This document shows, in pieces, positions 36,132-45,336 of a DNA stretch of 64,000 bases. The position numbers and the translations under genes are program-made. Numbering within the stretch: position 1 is the first letter of the stretch; every line of letters starts with the position of its first letter. The stretch lies in assembly GCA_963739045.1 (NCBI GenBank), contig CAVTYY010000005.1, forward strand, positions 558,001 through 622,000. The letters run 5' to 3'. The DNA comes from Halobacillus_B sp963739045 (lineage in GTDB: Bacteria > Bacillota > Bacilli > Bacillales > Halobacillaceae). The notes below the pieces were generated by a model, which was not told the origin of the DNA, made no database searches, and saw only the letters and a program-made list of their open reading frames with translations.

Positions 36132-37073
36132 TTGATCAATTATATAGGAAAAAGATTATTGATTTCCATTCCTGTTCTATTTGGTATATCGATCATTGCT
36201 TTTTTTATGGTAAGACTCGTACCAGGAGATACGGTAACTGCTATGCTCGGAACGAATTATAATCAGGAACAAGCGGAAGTGCTAAGAGCAAATTTAGGAC
36301 TCGATCAACCGATTATTACCCAGTATTTTATTTGGTTAGGGAACTTGTTTCATGGGGATTTTGGTTATTCCCATTTTACAAGTACTCCTGTATTAAAAGC
36401 TATACTGGTTCGACTGCCCATTACCTTTGAATTAACCTTTCTCAGTGTGCTCATTGCTGTAGTGATCGCTATACCTTTGGGGACAATTGCTGCCCTAAAA
36501 CGTAACAGCGGTTTTGATTATGGATCAAGTCTCTTTGGTATGCTGGGGATTTCTATACCGAATTTCTGGCTGGGAACACTGATGATTTTATTTCTTTCAC
36601 TCTATGCTGGAATTTTTCCTTCAGGGGGATTTGTTGGGTTGAAAACAAGTATTCTTGGTAACCTTCAGTCTATGCTTTTACCAGCCATCGCTCTTGGGAC
36701 AGCGGTAGGAGCTGTGGCTATGAGAATGACGAGGTCATCCATGCTCGAGGTTACCGGACAAGAATATATAAAAATGGCCCGGGCAAAGGGAGTATCGAAC
36801 CAACGGCTTATTTGGAGGCACGCGATTAAGAATGCATTAATTCCAGTAGTCACGGTGCTTGGTATCCAAACGGGCTATTTATTAGGCGGCTCGGTAGTAG
36901 TGGAGCAGATATTCGGACTTCCTGGAGTCGGACAGCTCGCTTTACAAGCCATTACAAATCGGGATTATGCGCTCTTACAAGGAACGATTCTCTTTATAGC
37001 GAGCGCCTTTGTGTTAGTGAATTTGATTGTAGACGTGATTTATGGATTTTTGAACCCGCAAATTCGTTACTAA
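36132..37073 (+). CDS. Peptide ABC transporter permease, DppB/OppB type
   Basis: The 313-residue permease has six helices and the family N-terminus MINYIGKRLLISIPVLFGIS. The EAA loop that contacts the ATPases is ITGQ-like EYIKMARAKGVSNQRLIWRHA, and GGSVVVEQIFGLPGVG follows. The start is TTG behind GGAGGTGA. The DppC-type gene is 18 nt downstream. Confidence 0.94.
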   Translation: MINYIGKRLLISIPVLFGISIIAFFMVRLVPGDTVTAMLGTNYNQEQAEVLRANLGLDQPIITQYFIWLGNLFHGDFGYSHFTSTPVLKAILVRLPITFELTFLSVLIAVVIAIPLGTIAALKRNSGFDYGSSLFGMLGISIPNFWLGTLMILFLSLYAGIFPSGGFVGLKTSILGNLQSMLLPAIALGTAVGAVAMRMTRSSMLEVTGQEYIKMARAKGVSNQRLIWRHAIKNALIPVVTVLGIQTGYLLGGSVVVEQIFGLPGVGQLALQAITNRDYALLQGTILFIASAFVLVNLIVDVIYGFLNPQIRY

Positions 37074-37091
37074 GAAAGGGGTGGGAAAGAT

Positions 37092-37931
37092 ATGGGAGAT
37101 GTTTGGTTTCAATTTAGAAAAAATAAAATCGCGCTTGTTGGTTTTTTTATAACACTTTCTTACATCATTATGGCCATAGGAGCGCCCGTCATTGCGCCGT
37201 TTGATCCATATCAGATGAGCCCGGATATTATGCTGTCTGGACCAAGTATGGAGCATTGGCTGGGGACGGACCAATTTGGGAGGGACATCCTTAGCAGAAT
37301 TATCTATGGGACAAGAATTTCTCTGCAAGTTGGGATCATATCCGTAGGAATTTCACTTGTGCTCGGTACATCTATCGGCGTAGTAGCGGCTTATTATGGT
37401 AAATGGGTAGATGGTTTGCTTTCCCGGTTTACCGATGTCATGTTTGCCTTTCCTGATATATTGTTAGCTTTAGTGATTATGGCGATCCTTGGACCAAGCC
37501 TGACGAACTTAATGGTTGCAATTGGAATCGTTTATATTCCTATATTTGCACGAATTGCTAGAAGTGCGGTGCTTTCCATTAAGAATTCCCTTTACATTGA
37601 AGCGGCAAAATCCATGGGAGTAAGCAATTTGAAAATTATGTGGAAGCATATTATTCCAAATAGTATGGCTCCGATCATTGTTCAAGTGACTTTATCCTTT
37701 GCCTTTGCCATATTAGCTGAAGCCGCGCTTAGCTTTCTAGGACTAGGGGTTTCACCTGATACACCTTCATGGGGCATCATGCTAAGCGAAGGTAAGGATT
37801 GGATGGAGTCTGCTTGGTGGATTGCCGTATTCCCGGGAGTCGCCATAACTTTAGCCGTCTTTAGCTTTAACGTCATGGGGGATGGCTTGAGAGATGCCCT
37901 CGATCCACGTTTGAAAAATGAGTCTGCTTAA
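37092..37931 (+). CDS. Peptide ABC transporter permease, DppC/OppC type
   Basis: The 279-residue second permease has the N-terminal extension and helix (FRKNKIALVGFFITLSY), HWLGTDQFGRDILSRIIYG, and the EAA loop YIEAAKSMGVSNLKIMWKHI. It forms the translocation pore with the preceding DppB-type subunit. The AAAGGGGTGG ribosome site lies between the two genes. Confidence 0.94.
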   Translation: MGDVWFQFRKNKIALVGFFITLSYIIMAIGAPVIAPFDPYQMSPDIMLSGPSMEHWLGTDQFGRDILSRIIYGTRISLQVGIISVGISLVLGTSIGVVAAYYGKWVDGLLSRFTDVMFAFPDILLALVIMAILGPSLTNLMVAIGIVYIPIFARIARSAVLSIKNSLYIEAAKSMGVSNLKIMWKHIIPNSMAPIIVQVTLSFAFAILAEAALSFLGLGVSPDTPSWGIMLSEGKDWMESAWWIAVFPGVAITLAVFSFNVMGDGLRDALDPRLKNESA

Positions 37932-37955
37932 TCTGAACAATCAAGGAGGGATTGG

Positions 37956-38987
37956 ATGTCTGAATATCTAATGGAAGTGAAAAATTTGGCTACTCATTTT
38001 CGAACTCAAAAGGGGGTAGTGAAGGCTGTAGACGGAGTTGACTTCAAAGTGAAAGAGAGGGAGATTCTTGCCATTGTTGGTGAGTCCGGCTGTGGAAAAA
38101 GTGTGACGTCTCAATCGATTATGAGATTGATTGGCAATAAGAAAAATGAGAATATTTCCGGTGAAGTTCTCTACCATGGTGAAAATCTTTTGAATAAATC
38201 TCCGCATGCGATGCGGAATATCCGTGGAAAAGATATTTCTATGGTTTTTCAAGATCCGATGACCTCTCTTAATCCAGCCTATAATGTGGGGACTCAAATT
38301 GCAGAGATGCCTGCTATCCATGAAAAGGCGGATAAAAAAACCGCCTGGAAACGGGCAGTGGAGATGTTAACGAAAGTTGGAATCCCTTCTCCAAAAGACC
38401 GTGCAAATCAGTATCCTCACCAATTCAGCGGGGGAATGAGACAGCGTGGAGTCATTGCAATGTCTCTAGCGTGCGACCCTGACTTAATTATTGCGGATGA
38501 GCCTACGACTGCTCTCGATGTGACCATTCAAGCTCAAGTTCTTAACTTATTTAGAAAACTTAGAGATGAGACGGACGCAGCTATTGTTTTGATTACGCAT
38601 GATTTAGGGGTCGTGGCGGAACTTTGTGATAAAGTTGCCGTTATGTATGCAGGGAAGATTGTCGAGCAAGGGACCGTAGAAGATATCTTCGACCGCCCCA
38701 AACATCCCTATACGATTGGACTGCTTAATTCCGTCCCTGTTCCTGGAAATCGAGAACGATTACAGCCGATTGAAGGACAGCCGCCTAACATGCATGAACT
38801 ACCAGATGGATGCCGATTCGCAGAGCGCTGCCCCTTTGTGATGGATCAATGTTTAAAGCAACAGCCGGAGCTAGAACCTACAGATTCTGATGACCATACG
38901 GCAGCCTGCTGGATTGAAGATAAGGGGGGATTATATGAGCGATACAAAGGAACTCGTTCGAGTAGAAGGTCTGAAAAAGTACTTTAA
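37956..38987 (+). CDS. Peptide ABC transporter ATP-binding protein, DppD/OppD type
   Basis: The 343-residue ATPase has Walker A GESGCGKSV, Q-loop MVFQDPMTSLNP, signature FSGGMRQR, Walker B LIIADEPTTALD and H-loop THDLG. The C-terminal oligopeptide domain carries a cysteine set (CRFAERCPF…CLKQQPELE…AACWIE) that may bind an Fe-S cluster, as in related Opp/Dpp proteins. The next gene starts inside its 3' end (53-nt overlap). Confidence 0.93.
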   Translation: MSEYLMEVKNLATHFRTQKGVVKAVDGVDFKVKEREILAIVGESGCGKSVTSQSIMRLIGNKKNENISGEVLYHGENLLNKSPHAMRNIRGKDISMVFQDPMTSLNPAYNVGTQIAEMPAIHEKADKKTAWKRAVEMLTKVGIPSPKDRANQYPHQFSGGMRQRGVIAMSLACDPDLIIADEPTTALDVTIQAQVLNLFRKLRDETDAAIVLITHDLGVVAELCDKVAVMYAGKIVEQGTVEDIFDRPKHPYTIGLLNSVPVPGNRERLQPIEGQPPNMHELPDGCRFAERCPFVMDQCLKQQPELEPTDSDDHTAACWIEDKGGLYERYKGTRSSRRSEKVL

Positions 38988-39900
38988 CCTATCCAATGGA
39001 GTTTTTTCAAAGAAATCGGTTGTTAAAGCTGTAGATGATTTAAGCTTTTCTGTGCGAAAAGGTGAGACCCTCGGAATCGTTGGGGAATCAGGATGCGGGA
39101 AATCGACTACAGGAAGATTATTACTTCGGTTACTAGAAGCAACCGAAGGCGATATATACTTTGAAGGTAAAAATATTACAACGATGAGTAAAAAAGAGCT
39201 GAAAAAGAACCGCCGGCATTTCCAAATGATTTTTCAGGACCCTTTTGCTTCTTTAAATCCGAGAATGAAGGTTGAAGAAATTATAGAAGAACCTATGAAA
39301 ACAGTAGGAATAGAGAAATCCAAACGAAAGCAGCGCATGCTGAAGCTCCTCAAGGATGTGGGAATTCCGGAAAGTTATCGTGATCGATATCCCCATGAAT
39401 TCTCAGGGGGGCAGCGCCAGCGTATAGGAATAGCGAGGGCACTTGCCTTGGAACCTAAATTTATTGTAGCGGATGAACCTGTTGCTGCATTAGATGTCTC
39501 CATTCAAGCGCAGATCATTAATCTTCTAGTGGATCTTCAAAAAGAATACCAGTTTACGTATCTATTTATCGCTCATGATTTAAGTGTCGTTCAGTATATC
39601 AGTGATCGGGTTGGCGTTATGTACTTAGGACAGATGATGGAGCTTTCGGAAAGTGATGAACTTTATGAGAACCCGTTGCATCCTTATACACAAGCGCTTC
39701 TATCTGCCATTCCTATACCAGATTTACACACGAAAAGAGAACAAATTCAGCTTGAGGGTGAGATTCCAAGTCCGGTTAATCCTCCATCCGGGTGCAGGTT
39801 CCATACCCGCTGCCCAATTGCTACAGAGCGTTGCAAAGTGGAGGTGCCAGAGTTTAGAGAAATAAAAAAAGGCCACTATGCGGCTTGTCATGAGGTGTAG
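38935..39900 (+). CDS. Peptide ABC transporter ATP-binding protein, DppF/OppF type
   Basis: The 321-residue second ATPase has Walker A GESGCGKST, MIFQDPFASLNPRM, signature FSGGQRQR and Walker B FIVADEPVAALDVS. The C-terminal cysteines are CRFHTRCPIATERC. The start at 38935 follows AAGGGGGG and overlaps the 3' end of the DppD-type gene; an ATG at 38890 lacks a site. With the four previous genes it completes the importer. Confidence 0.93.
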   Translation: MSDTKELVRVEGLKKYFNLSNGVFSKKSVVKAVDDLSFSVRKGETLGIVGESGCGKSTTGRLLLRLLEATEGDIYFEGKNITTMSKKELKKNRRHFQMIFQDPFASLNPRMKVEEIIEEPMKTVGIEKSKRKQRMLKLLKDVGIPESYRDRYPHEFSGGQRQRIGIARALALEPKFIVADEPVAALDVSIQAQIINLLVDLQKEYQFTYLFIAHDLSVVQYISDRVGVMYLGQMMELSESDELYENPLHPYTQALLSAIPIPDLHTKREQIQLEGEIPSPVNPPSGCRFHTRCPIATERCKVEVPEFREIKKGHYAACHEV

Positions 39901-39905
39901 AACCA

Positions 39906-40571
39906 ATGAAATTAAACACATATTCTATTATAGCAAGATGTCCAATCACAGGTCACTTCGGCGCTGCTGTTGCTACCTGTTTTCCAGGGGTAGGAGCACA
40001 CTCTCCGCATATCGAAGCCAACGTTGGTGCAGTGGTTACTCAAGGATGGGTAAACCCAGCATTAGGTCAAGCCGGGCTGGATAGTTTAAAGGAGGGGAGA
40101 ACGGCAAATGAAACCCTTAATTATGTGCTGCTGAATGATCCTGGAAAAGAACTTCGTCAAGTGGCTATTGTCGATCAATACGGGAACTGTAGTGCATATA
40201 CAGGTGTGGAAAATGATGATTACAAGGGTCACATAATAGGTGATCAGTGGTCGGTTCAGGGTAATTTACTGACTGGTCCTGAGGTATTAGAGGAAATGGC
40301 TAACACGTTTGAAAGGACAGAGGGTCCATTAGCCAATCGATTGCTGGAAACGTTAACAGCGGCAGATCGGGTCGGTGGGGATGTCAGAGGCAAGCAGTCT
40401 GCTGTCGTTAAAGTAGCTGCCGTTGACCACTTTCCATTTGTGGATTTCCGCGTTGATGATCATCCTGAACCAGTGAAGGAACTTAACAGAATTTATCAAA
40501 AGAATAAATCTGTTTTAATTGACAGATATTACGAATGGATTGATGCGGTGAAACAGGGGTCTGCCCTATAA
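39906..40571 (+). CDS. DUF1028 family Ntn-hydrolase-like protein
   Basis: The 221-residue DUF1028 protein is recognised by YSIIARCPITGHFGAAVATCFPGVG and TQGWVNPALGQAGLDSLKEG, plus the DQYGNCSAYTG segment. The fold is related to N-terminal-nucleophile hydrolases, but no activity is established. It begins 5 nt after the DppF-type stop. It is therefore part of the transporter operon and a plausible intracellular hydrolase or binding protein for the imported compound. Confidence 0.87.
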   Translation: MKLNTYSIIARCPITGHFGAAVATCFPGVGAHSPHIEANVGAVVTQGWVNPALGQAGLDSLKEGRTANETLNYVLLNDPGKELRQVAIVDQYGNCSAYTGVENDDYKGHIIGDQWSVQGNLLTGPEVLEEMANTFERTEGPLANRLLETLTAADRVGGDVRGKQSAVVKVAAVDHFPFVDFRVDDHPEPVKELNRIYQKNKSVLIDRYYEWIDAVKQGSAL

Positions 40572-40621
40572 CCATTTGCAATTGGTTCTTCTAGGTTTAT
40601 ATTAGGTTCAGAGGTGGTTGT

Positions 40622-42760
40622 ATGAAAGAGACGATTTTAAATAAACTGAGAGACAGATATAAACAGACCCACATTATTTTAGAAGACAGAATGAAGGATT
40701 CTTTAGTGGCAGCTTACCCTGATTATGATCCAGACACAATTCATTCTTGGAAGCAAAAGAGCAAGGAACTCGCAAATGGGCCTGTCCAGCTCAATGCCAA
40801 TTGTCGTGCTTACGTTTATAAAGAGTTTATTATCTATTTAGTAGGTCAAGAAACGTATGCCATGCACGAAGCCTATCAATATTTCGCTGACCAGAAAGAT
40901 TGGATTCAATTGTTTATGAAATATTCGCAGAGTGAGTCTCGGACCAGATCCTTGGATTTACTTATGAATGTGGCACAAACTATTGCTTCTCAAATGCATG
41001 AAGAAGATATTCTGGAAATTATTATTGATACAGTTGTACAAGCTATTCAGGAAGCAGACACGGGCTTTCTGTTTCTATATGACGAGAAGATTGATAAGCT
41101 CCGAGTGGAATCTGCGGTCGGATTCAGAGAACAAAGCTACCGGAAGACAAGGTTAAAGATAGGTGAGGGAGTCAGCGGTAGAGTGTTTCAAGATGGGAAG
41201 CCTAGAATGATTCACGAAGCAGACGAAATTGCAGCAGCCATGAAGAACATGTCTAAAGAAAACTATAAGCATTACATAAATTCAACGATTTATAAGAAAT
41301 ACCCTAACAGCATGATTTCTGTTCCTTTAAAAATACACTACGGAACGATTGGTGTATTGACCATTGACAGTTTTAAAAAGGGAGCTCGGTTTACTCAAGG
41401 AGATTTGGAGCTGTTAGAAGCCTTATCTGATCATGTAGCGGTTGTTATTACTCATGCGAAACTTTATAAACAGGAGAAGCAGCAAAGAGAGGAATTACAG
41501 CGAACCCATCTAGCACTGCGTAAAGAGCACGAAACGATGCAGCGGACGACGGACTTCCACCATCGCCTCACAAATATAGCAGCACGTGGAGGCGGAGCAA
41601 TGGAAATTGTGGATACGCTAAAACAGATGGTCCGTGCCCCTTTCGCCATTTATGATCCTTTGTTAAAACCATTTTATATAGATCCGGAGGCTGCAGATAA
41701 GCTGCTTCCTGAAAAATTCCTTCAGCATGAACGTGTAAAAAAAGTAATGAGAACAAATAAGTGGCAGCAAATTGTGCTGAAACAGGATGAAATCCTTGTG
41801 GTCATTCCGATAGTAGGAGCAGAAACTAATTTAGGATTTTTATGCTGCTGGGCGAAAACGTCGAATGCATTAGAATCTGACATTGTTTTATTTGAATATG
41901 GATCAACCGTTCTTGCTTTAGAGTGGACAAAGCAGGAAGCCATTAAGGAAGCAAGAGATCGAATCAAGGGGGAGTTTCTTGAAGAGGTTCTGTCCGGTAA
42001 ATACAATCCTTCGATTGAGAACCAAGCCCAGAACCTGGGTCTTAAAACCAATGACTTTTATGCTGTAATTCTCTGTAAAATTGATCAAGAGCATCCCGCT
42101 ATTCGCCAGATGCCGGAAAACATACGAATGCATAAGGAAGAATGGAGAAAAAGGCTGGAATTTATTCTTAACCAAGAAAGCATTCAAGGCATTGTCCTCT
42201 TAAATCCTACGTATGTGTTTGCATTAATGAGTTTTCCGGAAGAAGAGGATAAGCAAACCGCTAGAAATAAAGTTAAGCAAATTGCAACAAAAATGGAGTC
42301 TGGCCACTCACCTGTTCGAATTGGAATTGGGCGGGTTCACAAGAACTTAGTTCATTTAAATAAATCCTATGAAGATGCAGAAAAATGTCTGCAAATTCTC
42401 GAAAGTCATCCTGAAAAACAAATCATGAGTTTTGTAGAAGTAGGGATTTATCGATTTTTTCTACAGCATAGCACCGAGGAATTGGAACTTTATTTGACTG
42501 ACGTTCTGGGGCCTCTTCAAAGATATGATCGCCAGAAAAACAGAAATTTTATGAAGACACTGTTATTTTATGTTAAATATGATAAAGAACTAAATCGGAT
42601 AACCAATGAATTAAGTATTCATCCCAATACCCTCTACTATCGAATGAAAAGAATACAGGATATTCTTGATGTGAATTTCGAGCATCCAGAAGAATGGTTT
42701 AATATACAATTGGCATGTCAAGTATATGACTACTTAAGTAAACTGAATAAGGAGGATTAA
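40622..42760 (+). CDS. GAF-domain PucR/CdaR-type transcriptional regulator
   Basis: The 712-residue protein has an N-terminal alpha region (1-105), a GAF domain (about 112-285; FLFLYDEKIDKLRVESAVGF and GVSGRVFQDGKPRMI), a middle coiled and ligand region, a GGDEF-like CdaR segment (about 460-600) and a PucR C-terminal helix-turn-helix (ITNELSIHPNTLYYRMKRIQ, about 660-680). Such regulators activate catabolic genes when ligand is present. It sits between the DUF1028 and amidohydrolase genes; its SD is AGAGGTGG. It is likely the local activator of the unit. Confidence 0.87.
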   Translation: MKETILNKLRDRYKQTHIILEDRMKDSLVAAYPDYDPDTIHSWKQKSKELANGPVQLNANCRAYVYKEFIIYLVGQETYAMHEAYQYFADQKDWIQLFMKYSQSESRTRSLDLLMNVAQTIASQMHEEDILEIIIDTVVQAIQEADTGFLFLYDEKIDKLRVESAVGFREQSYRKTRLKIGEGVSGRVFQDGKPRMIHEADEIAAAMKNMSKENYKHYINSTIYKKYPNSMISVPLKIHYGTIGVLTIDSFKKGARFTQGDLELLEALSDHVAVVITHAKLYKQEKQQREELQRTHLALRKEHETMQRTTDFHHRLTNIAARGGGAMEIVDTLKQMVRAPFAIYDPLLKPFYIDPEAADKLLPEKFLQHERVKKVMRTNKWQQIVLKQDEILVVIPIVGAETNLGFLCCWAKTSNALESDIVLFEYGSTVLALEWTKQEAIKEARDRIKGEFLEEVLSGKYNPSIENQAQNLGLKTNDFYAVILCKIDQEHPAIRQMPENIRMHKEEWRKRLEFILNQESIQGIVLLNPTYVFALMSFPEEEDKQTARNKVKQIATKMESGHSPVRIGIGRVHKNLVHLNKSYEDAEKCLQILESHPEKQIMSFVEVGIYRFFLQHSTEELELYLTDVLGPLQRYDRQKNRNFMKTLLFYVKYDKELNRITNELSIHPNTLYYRMKRIQDILDVNFEHPEEWFNIQLACQVYDYLSKLNKED

Positions 42761-42763
42761 TCG

Positions 42764-43900
42764 ATGAGAGCTTTTATAAATGTCTATTTAAAACCGATCA
42801 CTTCTCCGGATATCCCGAATGGGGTCGTTTGTGTGGAGGATGGAAAGATAAGTTCCTTCGGCTCCATGGAGAAAGCTGATTTATCTAAATATGAATCTAT
42901 TATTGATGGAACAGGGATGCTTCTTACTCCCGGACTGATTGACGCTCATACACACCTTGGGGTAGATGAAGAGGGGATCGGCTGGGAAGGAGCAGATTTT
43001 AATGAAACATCGGATCCATTAACCCCGCACGTTAGAGCGCTTGATGGAATTAATCCCTTCGATCAAGGATTTCATGATGCAGCACAATCAGGTATTACTG
43101 CTGCACAAATCCTTCCTGGCAGTGCCAATGTTATAGGCGGATTAACGGCAGTACTTAAAATCAAACCTGACCACATTGTAGAAGAAATGGTACTAAGAGA
43201 GACCGCAGGACTAAAGGTGGCTTTTGGGGAAAATCCAAAAAAATATCATGGTAATGAAGGAAGGGCTCCAAAAACGAGAATGGGGATTGCTGCCCTATTA
43301 CGAGAACAATTTTTTAAGGCAAAACATAGCCCTGACACCCAAAATGATCTAAAATTACAAACGCTCAAGCGAGTGTTAAACAAGGAAATTCCAATTCGTG
43401 TCCATGCTCACCGTGCCGATGATATTTTGACGGCTCTCCGTATTGCCAAGGAATTCGATCTAGAAATTAATATCGAGCATGTGACTGAGGGACATTTAAT
43501 TGCCCGGCATCTTGCTGATAGTTCGGCAGGTTTTTCGGTAGGTCCAACGTTATCTAGCCGCAGTAAAGTTGAATTAAACCATCTTTCTTGGCATACATAC
43601 TCTACTCTTCATCACTACGGAATAAAGTTTGCCATGATTACTGACCATCCGGTTTTGCATATTACGCAATTAACAACGGCAGCTCAGCAAGCAGTAAAAC
43701 ACAACCTGGAAGAGTCAACTGCCTGGAAGAGCTTGACGATTCATCCGGCTGAAATTCTTGGGATCTCCCGCCAAACGGGCAGTATAGAAATAGGGAAGGA
43801 CGCAGATTTAACATTATGGAGTGAAAATCCTATCACGAGTCATGGCCAAGCTGTTTTAACGATGGTCGAAGGTGAGATTACTTTTAACAATCTTAAATAA
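42764..43900 (+). CDS. Amidohydrolase (imidazolonepropionase-like superfamily)
   Basis: The 378-residue metal-dependent amidohydrolase has His62 and His64 in IDAHTHLGV, later ligands in PIRVHAHRADD and INIEHVTEGH, and Asp in MITDHPVL. It has the urease-type beta-sandwich ends (GKISSFG; GKDADLTLW). It hydrolyses an amide, lactam or cyclic compound. It starts 3 nt after the regulator stop with AAGGAGG inside the preceding gene. Its place in the peptide-importer operon suggests it cleaves the imported molecule or a product. Confidence 0.88.
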   Translation: MRAFINVYLKPITSPDIPNGVVCVEDGKISSFGSMEKADLSKYESIIDGTGMLLTPGLIDAHTHLGVDEEGIGWEGADFNETSDPLTPHVRALDGINPFDQGFHDAAQSGITAAQILPGSANVIGGLTAVLKIKPDHIVEEMVLRETAGLKVAFGENPKKYHGNEGRAPKTRMGIAALLREQFFKAKHSPDTQNDLKLQTLKRVLNKEIPIRVHAHRADDILTALRIAKEFDLEINIEHVTEGHLIARHLADSSAGFSVGPTLSSRSKVELNHLSWHTYSTLHHYGIKFAMITDHPVLHITQLTTAAQQAVKHNLEESTAWKSLTIHPAEILGISRQTGSIEIGKDADLTLWSENPITSHGQAVLTMVEGEITFNNLK

Positions 43901-43911
43901 ATTCAATTTTT

Positions 43912-43944
43912 AGCAGAAAGTGCGTTCGCATTTTCTGCTTTTTT
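43912..43944 (+). terminator. Terminator of the importer-amidohydrolase operon
   Basis: AGCAGAAAGTGCG pairs with CGCATTTTCTGCT (one G-U) and is followed by six T. Confidence 0.92.
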
Positions 43945-43981
43945 GATATAATAAAAGAAAAATATGGAAGAAGGGGTTCAG

Positions 43982-44188
43982 GTGATTGTTACTTGTATGA
44001 CTTGTCAGAAACAGTATGAGATTCATCAGCAGGACAGCCAGTATTCCAAAATAAAACGCGGTCTTTCTAGGTTATATGTTTGTAAAAATTGCAACACTTC
44101 AATCCAAGAAAATGCAGGGAAAGTTACAGGGATTTCTGCGGCGGATTTGGACCCTCACCAGGATATTCTGAATAAACGCAGGTCCTAG
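43982..44188 (+). CDS. DUF2197 (YlaI-like) zinc-ribbon protein
   Basis: The 68-residue protein has CMTCQK and CKNCNT, two CxxC pairs about 28 residues apart, typical of a zinc ribbon and of DUF2197/YlaI proteins. A GTG at 43982 has AAGAAGGGG 5 nt upstream. The ATG at 43964 (74 residues) has no site, so GTG is preferred. A TATAAT lies at 43947-43952, right after the previous terminator. Function unknown. Confidence 0.75.
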   Translation: MIVTCMTCQKQYEIHQQDSQYSKIKRGLSRLYVCKNCNTSIQENAGKVTGISAADLDPHQDILNKRRS

Positions 44189-44217
44189 ATAGAGTTCTCT
44201 TTTTGGAGGTGCCGAAT

Positions 44218-45297
44218 ATGGGGGAACACCCTAAGGTCTTTATTAGCTATAGTCAGGATTCTAAGCTGCATGCTGATCGCGTATTAAGTTTTTCCAATCG
44301 TTTAAGAAGTGAAGGGATCGATACAGTTCTTGACCAATATGAGTTATTTCCCAGTGAAGGCTGGACAAGGTGGATGGATCGCAATATCGCAAATGCTGAC
44401 TATTGTCTCCTCATTTGCACAGAAACTTACTTTAAACGGGTTATGGGGGAAGATAAACCCGGGAAGGGTCATGGAGTGCAATTTGAAGGGCATCTTATTT
44501 ATCAGCATTTATTTCAAGCTGGAACAAGTTCTTCTAAATTTATCCCTGTGGTCTTTACGGAGGAAGATGTGCAATACGTTCCTGTGCCTATCCGGAGTTT
44601 TTCCCATTTTGTAATTACAGATAAAAAGGATTATGAACAGTTGTACTGGTTACTACGAGGCGTAAACCAAACAACGAAACCAAAGCTCGGTAAATTAAGA
44701 CCGCTCCCGGAAAAGGAAAGAAAATCTTTGTTTATTACGGGATTTATAGACGGTGAACTATGGAATGAGGCAGTTTGGAAAGGAACGGCTTTTACCCACA
44801 ATACGGTCTTAAAAGAGCCTCCTGGGTTGGCGCTGTTGTTTGAAAATGAAGAAGCGGCCATCTCTATTTTCAATGGATGGATCCAGCGGCTTGGGGAGTA
44901 CGATCGCTTTAATGAGCTGCGCATATCAATTATTGAAGGCGATGTTCCTGCAGAGGGGAAAGGATATACCGTTCACATTTCCGCAAATGTAGAAAGTATT
45001 TTGAACAAAGCTGTCGGTAATGAAGAGGAAAGCAGTCAGGACGTGTTAATGGTGAGAACCCGTTTTAACCGGATGCATCCATCAAATGGTTCAAAGCACT
45101 TAGATTATTTTAAAGAAAGCTATCAAAAGTTTGGGTCCTACCTGCTATTACCTGGAGTCCACCATGAGGGGGAAGTGACTATTCTGCATCATCTAGCCAT
45201 CCACAAAAAAGAAGTGGAATTTAGAAAGGTGAAGGATATTCAATCACGGAATGATCTGGATTCGGTTATTCTGCCACAGTATAGAGATGAAAAGTAG
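44218..45297 (+). CDS. SEFIR-domain (TIR-like) protein, possible anti-phage effector
   Basis: The 359 residues start at an ATG 7 nt after GGAGGT. Residues 5-150 are a SEFIR domain: box 1 KVFISYSQDS, then GIDTVLDQYELFPSEGWTRW, YCLLICTETYFKRV and GKGHGVQFEGHLIYQHLF, then a Gly/Ser loop and FIPVVF. Bacterial SEFIR proteins (for example bSEFIR of Bacillus) give phage defence, reportedly by NAD+ depletion. The C-terminal half (about 165-359) matches nothing I recognise and would be the sensor. A small membrane protein follows 39 nt later. Defence function is inference. Confidence 0.85.
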   Translation: MGEHPKVFISYSQDSKLHADRVLSFSNRLRSEGIDTVLDQYELFPSEGWTRWMDRNIANADYCLLICTETYFKRVMGEDKPGKGHGVQFEGHLIYQHLFQAGTSSSKFIPVVFTEEDVQYVPVPIRSFSHFVITDKKDYEQLYWLLRGVNQTTKPKLGKLRPLPEKERKSLFITGFIDGELWNEAVWKGTAFTHNTVLKEPPGLALLFENEEAAISIFNGWIQRLGEYDRFNELRISIIEGDVPAEGKGYTVHISANVESILNKAVGNEEESSQDVLMVRTRFNRMHPSNGSKHLDYFKESYQKFGSYLLLPGVHHEGEVTILHHLAIHKKEVEFRKVKDIQSRNDLDSVILPQYRDEK

Positions 45298-45336
45298 CCA
45301 CGCTTCGCATTAATTTAAAAGAATGGAAGTGAAAAA

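Noticed and set aside
41464..42187. Series of minus-strand frames inside the GAF-PucR regulator
   Set aside because: Antisense shadows with Cys/Ser/Phe-rich translation and no ribosome sites.
44309..44614. 101-residue plus-strand frame within the SEFIR gene
   Set aside because: It overlaps the SEFIR frame, which has the ribosome site and clear domain motifs.
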